Assembly: GCF_000756375.1 (NCBI RefSeq)
Contig: NZ_JNFD01000006.1
Location: 62,001-126,000, forward strand
Direction: 5' to 3'
Length of the DNA stretch: 64,000 bases
From: Sphingopyxis sp. LC81
GTDB lineage: Bacteria; Pseudomonadota; Alphaproteobacteria; Sphingomonadales; Sphingomonadaceae
Part shown: piece by piece, positions 52,850 through 59,812 of the stretch
Position numbering within the stretch: position 1 is the stretch's first letter
Layout of the letters: each line of letters starts with the position of its first letter
Program-made: the position numbers and the translations under genes
The notes under the pieces: model-generated
What the model saw: the letters and a program-made list of their open reading frames with translations, nothing else
What the model was told of the DNA's origin: nothing
Database searches by the model: none

Positions 52850-54399
52850 CACGCCGCGTCCTGCTTTGCCCAATATGGCGCGCGCAATTCGGTTTTCAGC
52901 ACCTTGCCTGCCGCCGAAAGCGGAAGCGGTTGTTCGCGAACTTCGCACGAGCGCGGGCATTTATAGCCGGCGATCAACGTCTTGCAGTGGGCAATCAGTA
53001 TATCGAGCGTAACGGATTCCCCCGCGCGCGGGACGATGATCGCATGCACGCGCTCGCCCCATTGATCGTCGGGCACGGCAATCACCGCGCAATCCGCAAC
53101 GGCGGGATGTTTGAGCACCGCATTCTCGACCTCGGCGGAAAAGACATTTTCCCCGCCCGAGATGATCATGTCCTTGACCCGGTCGACGATGAACAGGAAG
53201 CCGTCGGCATCCATATAGCCGGCGTCGCCGGTCAGCACCCAATGGTCGATGATAGTCGCGGCGGTGACCTCGGGTTTGTTCCAATATCCCATCATGATAT
53301 TGGGGCCGCGAACCCAGACCTGGCCGACCTCGCCGCGCGCCAGTTCGCTGCCGCCGTCCGCAGCAACTTTCACATCGATCCCCGGGAGCGCATGGCCGAC
53401 CGAGCCAAGTTTGGACAGGTCACCGTCCAGCCGCTGATATTCGGGCGACAGGACCGTCGCGCCCGGCGACAGCTCGGTCTGGCCATAGCCGTGGAAAAGC
53501 TGCGCATCGGGCAACGCCGTTATAGCGCGGCGCAATACCGGTTCGGGCATCGGAGCGGCGCCATAGACGAGCGTCCGGATCGACGACAGGTCGCCGCCAT
53601 GCTCGTCGCAATGATCGAGCAGCATCTTCACCATCGTCGGAACCAGCAGGATATCGGTGATCCGGTCGGCCGCGATCGCATCGCAGACGAGCGCAGGAAC
53701 AAAGCCGGGGATGATCGAATGGCATCCGCCGAAAAATGTCGCAGAGAACATCATGGCCGCCGCAGCCATGTGAAAGAGCGGAGGGGCATGCAAGGTGATG
53801 GAGTGACGACCGGGGTGCGTCATCGCGCCCATCGACTGCACACTGGAGATAAGCCCCGCGTGACTCAGCATGACACCCTTGGGGAACCCCGTCGTCCCAC
53901 CGGTATACATGATCGCCGCCAGCGCCTCGCCGCCATGCCGCAGGTCCTCGACCGGGGCGGCTTCGGCGATCAGCCGCTCATAGTCCTGCGCCCAGTCGGG
54001 AGATATTCCTTCGCCAGCGTAAATAAGATGGAGCAGCGACGCGGCCTCGTCGCGCAACGCCGCCGCCTGATCGACAAAACTGTCGTCGAACAGCAGGACC
54101 GACGGCGTCGAATCGTCGAGCGAATAGAGGATTTCCGCCATGCTCCAGCGCGTGTTCACGGGAACCGCAACGGCGCCAACCCAGAACACCGCGTAATAAT
54201 GTTCGACATAGCGATCCGAATTATGCGCCAGCATCGACACCCGGTCGCCGGGGCCCACGCCCAGTGCACGGAGCGCCCCGGCGAGCCGGGCGACGCGGTC
54301 GCCAAATTCACGCCAGTTTCGCTTGCGGCCTTGGAATGACGTCGCAGTGCCACTGCCGTTGATCTGAACCGATCGGTGAACGCCTTGAGTCAGGTACAT
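52849..54399 (-). CDS. Acyl-CoA synthetase (AMP-forming, FadD-like)
   Basis: A 516-residue ANL-superfamily ligase. A3 P-loop-like motif MYTGGTTGFPKGVMLSH (about 172-188), A5 FHGYGQTELSP, A7 VLTGDAGYMDADGFLFIVDR and A10 LPLSAAGKVLKTELR with the catalytic Lys. The start ATG at 54399 follows GAGAGGA; 128 earlier codons overlap the thioesterase and are rejected. It activates the free acid to the CoA ester by an acyl-adenylate, the entry step for the operon. Medium/long branched or steroid side-chain acids are plausible substrates; the sequence does not specify. Confidence 0.9.
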   Translation of the reverse strand: MYLTQGVHRSVQINGSGTATSFQGRKRNWREFGDRVARLAGALRALGVGPGDRVSMLAHNSDRYVEHYYAVFWVGAVAVPVNTRWSMAEILYSLDDSTPSVLLFDDSFVDQAAALRDEAASLLHLIYAGEGISPDWAQDYERLIAEAAPVEDLRHGGEALAAIMYTGGTTGFPKGVMLSHAGLISSVQSMGAMTHPGRHSITLHAPPLFHMAAAAMMFSATFFGGCHSIIPGFVPALVCDAIAADRITDILLVPTMVKMLLDHCDEHGGDLSSIRTLVYGAAPMPEPVLRRAITALPDAQLFHGYGQTELSPGATVLSPEYQRLDGDLSKLGSVGHALPGIDVKVAADGGSELARGEVGQVWVRGPNIMMGYWNKPEVTAATIIDHWVLTGDAGYMDADGFLFIVDRVKDMIISGGENVFSAEVENAVLKHPAVADCAVIAVPDDQWGERVHAIIVPRAGESVTLDILIAHCKTLIAGYKCPRSCEVREQPLPLSAAGKVLKTELRAPYWAKQDAA

Positions 54400-54452
54400 A
54401 TGATTCCTCTCCACAGCCGCTCTTGTGGCGGTCCGTCCATTCACCAGGTCCG

Positions 54453-54950
54453 CTACATCGCGGCACGGTCCAGCCGCACGTCTGCCTTGGCAGGGCGCAG
54501 GGGGCGCACGACATAGACGGCTTCGGTCACCGCCACTGTTGCGCCGCCTTCGTCCCGAACGACCGCGTGAAGGCGAAACGTCGCATCCTGTCCGTCCCCC
54601 ATCATCTGTTCGATCCGCCGGGCCTCGCGCTCGTCGAACAGGGCTTCGGCGACGATCGCCGACCGGGCCGGGCGCTGGAAATCGATCGAGACCGACTGGA
54701 CCGCACCGTACATCTTGTCCAGTTGCTCCAGGCCGAAAACGGCCATGACCACCAGACCGCCCAGAACCTCCGCCGCGGCCCATTGCAAAGCAGCATGGAC
54801 GGTGTTCATGTGGTTGCCATTCTCGCGGTTCAGCGGGAGGCGGACCCGATAGATGCCGTCACGCGCCGATTCCACGGTCAGGCCGGCATGCTCGTAGATC
54901 GGGAAGATCCGCCGCAGGGCGGCTTCCACTTCAGTCTCGCTGGCGGCCAT
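54453..54950 (-). CDS. PaaI/DUF4442-type hotdog thioesterase
   Basis: A 165-residue hotdog-fold protein. HAGLTVESARDGIYRVRLPLNRENGNHMNTVHAALQW contains the helix-forming NHMNTVHAA region, where Asn/His act in related thioesterases; IDFQRPARSAIVAEA and ATVAVTEAVYVV complete the sheet. The start at 54950 is favoured by AGGAG six bases upstream; the ATG at 54983 that overlaps the MFE-2 stop (ATGA) is an alternative. Probable role: hydrolysis of stalled acyl-CoA esters, recycling CoA within the operon. Confidence 0.78.
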   Translation of the reverse strand: MAASETEVEAALRRIFPIYEHAGLTVESARDGIYRVRLPLNRENGNHMNTVHAALQWAAAEVLGGLVVMAVFGLEQLDKMYGAVQSVSIDFQRPARSAIVAEALFDEREARRIEQMMGDGQDATFRLHAVVRDEGGATVAVTEAVYVVRPLRPAKADVRLDRAAM

Positions 54951-54979
54951 TTCCATCTCCTGTCCTTGACCCATGCGGG

Positions 54980-57220
54980 TCATGTCACATTACCGGCAAG
55001 CCGTCTTGCCTTGGCCTTGTCGTACCGATCAGGGTCGATCACCGAGAGTTCGCTTAGCTTGTTCGACGCCATCACGTCGCCGCCGACCTTCATCTGACCG
55101 CCGAAGAACAGCTTCTGGACATCGGCGAGCGGCGCGGTCACGACGGTGTGCAGCAGGTCCGCGTCGAGCTCGATCGTGCAGTCGGCCTTGTCGGCAATGC
55201 CTTCGCGAACGGCATCGGCCCCGGTCTTCAGATCGAGCACCCAATGGGATTCGGGGTTGTTGAGCTTGAACTGGAAGGCCGTGTCGACCTTGGCGGCGAG
55301 CTCGGGATGTCCCGCGACATGATCGGCGATTACCGCGAACACGTCCTGCGGGATGACCTTGTCAGGTTGGGCCGCAGCCGCCGCGTCGGTGTCCTGGCTT
55401 GCGGCCTTCGGCTTGCGAACCGGTATCTCGTCATAGAATTCGACCACGGCATTTTTGATCACGACCTTGCCGCGTTCCTTGACGCTCGTCTCGACGATCA
55501 CGCGGTTGTCGGCCTCCTTCCACATCTTTGTCACCAGCGTCTCGCCGGGGAAGACCGGTTCGGCAAAGCGCACCTTGATGCTCTTGAACTTGCGAGGATC
55601 ATTGCCGAGCATCGCCTTCACCACATGACGGCCGACATGACCGAAGGTGCAAAGACCATGCAGGATCGGCTTGTCATACCCGAACGCCTTGGCGAATGCG
55701 GGGTCGGCGTGGAGCGGGTTCCAATCGCCCGAGAGGCGGTAGAGCAAGGTCTGGTTGGCATCGGTCGCTTCCTCGACGATGGCATCGGGCTTGCGCGCCG
55801 GTGGCACATTGATGTCGGCCGAGGGGCCGCGCTCGCCGCCCCAGCCGCCCGCGCCCTTCACGAAAGAGGTCATCTCGTTATAGACGAGTTCTTCGCCATG
55901 CTCATCGACCGTGCTGACGCCGAACACCACCACAGCGTGGGGATCCTTGTCATAGGCCTGCTTGAACTTGAAAATGTGCTTGAGCTTGGCCGATTTGGGA
56001 AGCGGTCCGCGCACTTCGGTATATTGTTCGCCATGAAGTATCCGGTCAAAGCCATAGCTCATCCCTGGAAGCTTCAGTCCGCCGTCCTTCGCCTTGGCGA
56101 GCATCGCGTTCGATTGCGGCATCACGCCCCAGGTCGGCAGCGCGTGAAAGTCGCCGAGCTCATAGACGAACTTGCGCTCGTCATCGTCCATCGGGTCGCG
56201 TGCGGCACCGACACCCAGCGCATAGATGGCGAGGTCACGCTCGTCATAGGCGGATTCGAGCACCAGCTCCTCTCGCATCGCGACATCGAGATCGATGAAT
56301 TCATTGCCGCCGAAAGTCTTTGTGTTCACGGCCTGCATCACCGCCGTGAAGGTGTCGTTGACGGTCACGGGATGTTCGGCATCGGCGAAATCGGTGATCT
56401 TGTTCCATTGCCGTGCCACATCGTCGGGCGTGAAGGCGCGATCGGCCCCGAAGCTGTATCCGCGCGTGCGCTCCCAGCGCAGCTTCGAGATATAGCCCGC
56501 GCCGACCTCGAACAGCCCCTTGGTTTCGGTGCAGCTCTCATGCGCGAGCCATCCGACCAGCGGGCTGACCGCCTCGGGCTTGAGATTGGCGAGAAATTCT
56601 TCGGGAAAGGCGGTTTCGGTGAGGCGCGAGGCGGCGATCGGGGCGATCGTATTGACGAGAATATTCTTCGCGCGCCCTTCTTCGGCGAGCGTGTTGGCCA
56701 AGCCATAGATGCCAAGCTTCGCGGCCGAATAGTTGGCTTGGCCGAAATTGCCGTAGATGCCCGCCGCCGACGTCGTCATCACGATGCGTCCATAGGCCTT
56801 GTCGCGCAGGATCGGCCAAGCGGCGTGGGTGACGGCCTTGGTCCCGTTCAGATGAATGCGCACGATCATATCCCAATCGGCGTCGGTCATCTTCGCGAAG
56901 CTCGTATCGCGGAGGATGCCGGCGTTGTTGACGAGGACATCGATGGTCCCGAACGCATCCAGCGCGGTCTGGACGATCTTCGCGCCATCCTCGACCGAGT
57001 CATAATTGGCGACGGCGTCGCCGCCCAGCGCCTTGATCTCTTCGACCACGGCATCGGCCGCGGCGGACGATTTGCCGCCGCCGGCGATGTCGCCGCCCAG
57101 ATCGTTGACGACGACCTTCGCGCCGCGCGCACCGAACATCAGTGCATGCTGGCGGCCAAGCCCGGCGCCCGCGCCGGTGATGATGACGACCTTGTTATCG
57201 TAACGGAGTTGTTCAGCCAT
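54980..57220 (-). CDS. MFE-2-type multifunctional enzyme: 3-hydroxyacyl-CoA dehydrogenase (SDR) + MaoC enoyl-CoA hydratase 2 + SCP2 domain
   Basis: A 746-residue three-domain fusion with the layout of peroxisomal multifunctional enzyme type 2. Residues 1-300: SDR with TGAGAGLGR (15-23), NNAGILRD (98-105), Ser151, Tyr164 and Lys168. Residues about 320-600: hotdog hydratase 2 with catalytic Asp499 and His504 in SGDWNPLHADP, then KPILHGLCTFG. Residues about 620-735: SCP2 sterol-carrier-like domain (FGGQMKVGGDVMASNKLSEL). An Ala/Gln/Pro-rich linker (605-620) joins the last two. It hydrates trans-2-enoyl-CoA to 3R-hydroxyacyl-CoA and oxidises it. The ATG at 57220 is preferred over a GTG four codons earlier. 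It lies 30 nt after the acyl-CoA dehydrogenase. Confidence 0.93.
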   Translation of the reverse strand: MAEQLRYDNKVVIITGAGAGLGRQHALMFGARGAKVVVNDLGGDIAGGGKSSAAADAVVEEIKALGGDAVANYDSVEDGAKIVQTALDAFGTIDVLVNNAGILRDTSFAKMTDADWDMIVRIHLNGTKAVTHAAWPILRDKAYGRIVMTTSAAGIYGNFGQANYSAAKLGIYGLANTLAEEGRAKNILVNTIAPIAASRLTETAFPEEFLANLKPEAVSPLVGWLAHESCTETKGLFEVGAGYISKLRWERTRGYSFGADRAFTPDDVARQWNKITDFADAEHPVTVNDTFTAVMQAVNTKTFGGNEFIDLDVAMREELVLESAYDERDLAIYALGVGAARDPMDDDERKFVYELGDFHALPTWGVMPQSNAMLAKAKDGGLKLPGMSYGFDRILHGEQYTEVRGPLPKSAKLKHIFKFKQAYDKDPHAVVVFGVSTVDEHGEELVYNEMTSFVKGAGGWGGERGPSADINVPPARKPDAIVEEATDANQTLLYRLSGDWNPLHADPAFAKAFGYDKPILHGLCTFGHVGRHVVKAMLGNDPRKFKSIKVRFAEPVFPGETLVTKMWKEADNRVIVETSVKERGKVVIKNAVVEFYDEIPVRKPKAASQDTDAAAAAQPDKVIPQDVFAVIADHVAGHPELAAKVDTAFQFKLNNPESHWVLDLKTGADAVREGIADKADCTIELDADLLHTVVTAPLADVQKLFFGGQMKVGGDVMASNKLSELSVIDPDRYDKAKARRLAGNVT

Positions 57221-57250
57221 TTTTCTATCCACTTGCTTATAGGGCGCGCG

Positions 57251-58417
57251 TCACAGCGAGCGCGCGATGATGGTCTTCATGATTTCGCTGGTGCCGCCAA
57301 AGATGCGGCCGACCCGAACATCGGCGTAGAGCCGCGCGATGGGATATTCGGTCATATAGCCATAGCCGCCGAACAGCTGCAGGCACTCGTCGATGACCTG
57401 GCATTGCTGCTCGGCGGTCCAGAGTTTCGCCTTGGCCGCCGTGTCGCTGTCGAGCTGGCCGGCGAGCAGGCGCACGATGCAGTCATCGACAAAGGCGCGT
57501 GCGACGGTCGCGATCGTCGCGCATTCGGCGAGCTTGAACTGTGTGTTCTGGAATTCGAAGAGTGTTTTGCCGAATGCGCGCCGCTCTCTGGTATAGGTCG
57601 TCGTCATCGCGACCGCCTGTTCCATATTGATCGCGGCGATGATCGCGAGTTGCAGTCGCTCCCATGCGAGCTGCACCATTAGCTGGGTAAAGCCCTGGCC
57701 TTCGACGGTGCCGAGCAAATTGCCTATGGGCACGCGAACACCATCGAAGAACAGCTCGGACGTGTCCTGCGCGCTCATCCCGATCTTGTGGAGATTGCGG
57801 CCCCGGCGAAACCCTTGTGCCTGATCGCCATCATCGGTTTCGACGACGATCAGCGACATGCTTTTCGCCCCCGCTTCGCTGCCGGTCCGTGCAACGACGA
57901 TTATGAGGTCGGCATTCTGGCCGTTGCTGATGAAGGTCTTGGACCCGTCGATCACATAGTCATCGCCGTCGCGCTTCGCGGTCGTGCGGACCGCTTGCAG
58001 ATCGGACCCGGTGCCCGGCTCGGTCATGGCGATCGCGCCGATCTTCTCGCCCGACGCGAGGCCCGGCAGCCACCGGAGCTTCTGCTCCTCGGTGCCATAG
58101 GACAGGATATAATGCGCGACGATGCCGGCATGCACGCCGACCCCGCTGCCCAGGCCTCCAGTCAGGCCGGCACGGGCCATCTCTTCGAAAATGACGATAT
58201 CATGGGCATAGGTGCCGCCAGCGCCGCCATAGGCTTCGGGAATGCTCGCGCACAGCAGCCCTGCTTCGCCCATCTTGCGCCAGGATGCCCGATCGACAAT
58301 TCCCTCGGCTTCCCAGCGTTCGCGTTGCGGCACCATTTCTTGCGCCAGGAAACGCGACGCCGCATCACGAAGCAGCGATAACTCTTCATTCATCCAAGGG
58401 GAATTGCTTCCGGACAT
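57251..58417 (-). CDS. Acyl-CoA dehydrogenase
   Basis: A 388-residue flavoprotein of the ACAD family. AMTEPGTGSDLQAVRTTA and DGSKTFISNGQNAD are the two signature regions; the C-terminus has QLFGGYGYMTEYPIARLYADVR and FGGTSEIMK. The Glu of the medium-chain type (YEGT) is Gly here; instead Glu253 in AWERLQLA occupies the position used by isovaleryl- and long-chain-type enzymes. This fits branched or bulky substrates. First gene of the operon ACAD, MFE-2, thioesterase, synthetase, hydratase, with the best copy of the shared LysR box 85-125 nt upstream. Confidence 0.92.
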   Translation of the reverse strand: MSGSNSPWMNEELSLLRDAASRFLAQEMVPQRERWEAEGIVDRASWRKMGEAGLLCASIPEAYGGAGGTYAHDIVIFEEMARAGLTGGLGSGVGVHAGIVAHYILSYGTEEQKLRWLPGLASGEKIGAIAMTEPGTGSDLQAVRTTAKRDGDDYVIDGSKTFISNGQNADLIIVVARTGSEAGAKSMSLIVVETDDGDQAQGFRRGRNLHKIGMSAQDTSELFFDGVRVPIGNLLGTVEGQGFTQLMVQLAWERLQLAIIAAINMEQAVAMTTTYTRERRAFGKTLFEFQNTQFKLAECATIATVARAFVDDCIVRLLAGQLDSDTAAKAKLWTAEQQCQVIDECLQLFGGYGYMTEYPIARLYADVRVGRIFGGTSEIMKTIIARSL

Positions 58418-58501
58418 TCAGCTCTCCAAACCCATCGCCTTTGTCCGCCGTCGTGACGGCAGGTGCGATTGGACTTGAAGGTGTTGGAAAGCTTGGTGGC
58501 A

Positions 58502-58542
58502 GTCCAATTCATTCTAATGAGATCATATTCCTTAAAGGAATA
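58502..58542 (-). promoter_or_regulatory. LysR-type box plus promoter element, acyl-CoA dehydrogenase operon
   Basis: Minus strand: TATTCC-N5-GGAATA as a perfect 17-bp palindrome (58526-58542), exactly 14 nt, then TGAATTGGAC (complement of 58502-58511). Best match of the four copies. It lies in the roughly 220-nt gene-free stretch between the operon and the pilus region; the rest of that stretch shows no gene. Confidence 0.8.
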
Positions 58543-58639
58543 ATATATGCGTAAGCGCCACGGGTGGATGCCGCGTTCCGCATGCCCCGTTCAAATGGAG
58601 ATAGGGGGCGGAGAGTGACCGCTGAGCGCCCGATCTAGC

Positions 58640-58813
58640 CTATTCGAACTTGAACGCGCTGACCCAAAAGCCGTCATTTGACATGTAGGCGGGAAACTCT
58701 TGGCGATATCTGTTTTCGTCCATGCCTTTCGTCACCGGAAGTCGATACCGAAGAGCCACGATGCCTGCGATCATTCCCTTGCAAAGCGGACGAGGTTTCG
58801 GATTGCGGTTCAC
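58640..58813 (-). CDS. Small hypothetical protein (57 residues)
   Basis: A GTG at 58813, one codon after the stop of the pilus tip gene and in the same frame, opens a 57-codon frame ending in TAG at 58640-58642. The protein includes GMIAGIVALRYRLPVTKG and QEFPAYMSNDGFWVSAFKFE and has balanced amino acid use rather than the Arg/Ala-rich look of shadow frames here. An inner ATG would give 44 residues. It could be a genuine small gene, or the decayed end of a larger one. No recognised domain. Confidence 0.35.
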   Translation of the reverse strand: MNRNPKPRPLCKGMIAGIVALRYRLPVTKGMDENRYRQEFPAYMSNDGFWVSAFKFE

Positions 58814-58816
58814 GAG

Positions 58817-59812
58817 TCAAAAGGCGACGTCGACTAGGATGGTATCGGTATAAAGCCCGGGTGGCGGGGTGGCCTGGCCGGCCAGGATAGCAGCGCGATA
58901 GCCGAATTCCTGCGTGGTCACCGAATCATAGACGCCCGGATTGGTGTCGGCCGTTCCACTCCCACGCCGGGCGCTGCCGACCGATCCCCACCGGTCGGGC
59001 GAGGTGGTGGTCTTGTAGATTTCATAGCGCAGATAATCGCTGCCGCTGCGCATGCGCCGCACGCCATTGTCGGGATTATTGCCGTCGCCGAGGCCGACGG
59101 TGTAGGCGGCCCCCGCGCTGCAGCGGATCAAGATGGTGCGCGTGATCGGATTGAAGCTGCCGGCGAGCGGCGCCGTGCCGAAGCTCGCATTGGGCGCGGT
59201 GATGATGCAGTCATTCTCCACTGTCAGCTGGACATTGACCCGGACTGCGACGCCGCTTCCCCATGTCGTCGGCGGGCCCAGAATCGGGCGGACGAAGCCG
59301 GGGCTGCTCGAATGGGCGAGGCATACAGCGACGCCCAGCGAGCAGACCGAATAATACCAGCGCAAATCGAGAAAGCCGGAATAGTCGCCCGCGCGCAAGC
59401 CGGGAGTGGCGGCGGTACGGAAATAGATGGGGACGCTGTTGTTCGTTCCGGCGAAGAGGCTGACGAGGCTGGTCGAGGACAGATCCTGGAAGTTCCCGAC
59501 CGTCAGCGGTGGGCCATTGGCGGTCAGCGCGGCGGTGTAGGCGATCGTTTGTCCCGTGGGGCCGGTGAGCTGGAAGGTCGATGCATCGACGCGCAGGCCG
59601 ACATAATGGGTAGCGAGCGCGGCGAGGACGATGTTGCATTGGAGGCCGGCCGAACCGCTCCCCTGCTGCGGCGTCGTGGCAACGGCATAGGAGCTCGCGT
59701 TCCCCAGGTTGGTGCTCGTGGTGGAGGTCGTGCAAGCCGAGGACTCGGTGGATATCAGCGTCGCGACCGTCAGTGCGGACAGTGCGCGGATGGTGCGCAT
59801 CAGCGTCGACAT
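58817..59812 (-). CDS. Csu-type pilus tip protein, two spore-coat-U (SCPU) domains
   Basis: A 331-residue exported protein. The signal peptide ends near TESSA, followed at once by a Cys. Two beta-sandwich halves are visible: about 27-170 and 185-331, the second with QLTVENDCIITAPNASFGTAPLAG and ending GLYTDTILVDVAF, the SCPU C-terminal strand. Two-domain SCPU proteins (CsuE-like) form the adhesive tip of archaic chaperone-usher pili. The ATG at 59812 has AGGGGAA upstream and overlaps the usher stop by 13 nt. Last recognised gene of the pilus operon. Confidence 0.82.
   Translation of the reverse strand: MSTLMRTIRALSALTVATLISTESSACTTSTTSTNLGNASSYAVATTPQQGSGSAGLQCNIVLAALATHYVGLRVDASTFQLTGPTGQTIAYTAALTANGPPLTVGNFQDLSSTSLVSLFAGTNNSVPIYFRTAATPGLRAGDYSGFLDLRWYYSVCSLGVAVCLAHSSSPGFVRPILGPPTTWGSGVAVRVNVQLTVENDCIITAPNASFGTAPLAGSFNPITRTILIRCSAGAAYTVGLGDGNNPDNGVRRMRSGSDYLRYEIYKTTTSPDRWGSVGSARRGSGTADTNPGVYDSVTTQEFGYRAAILAGQATPPPGLYTDTILVDVAF

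Noticed and set aside
52816-54339. Plus-strand open frame of 507 codons opposite the acyl-CoA synthetase
   Set aside because: Shadow frame; the minus strand carries all ANL-superfamily motifs.
55148-57682. Plus-strand open frame of 844 codons
   Set aside because: Antisense to the MFE-2 and acyl-CoA dehydrogenase genes, whose catalytic residues are all intact; no recognisable domain.
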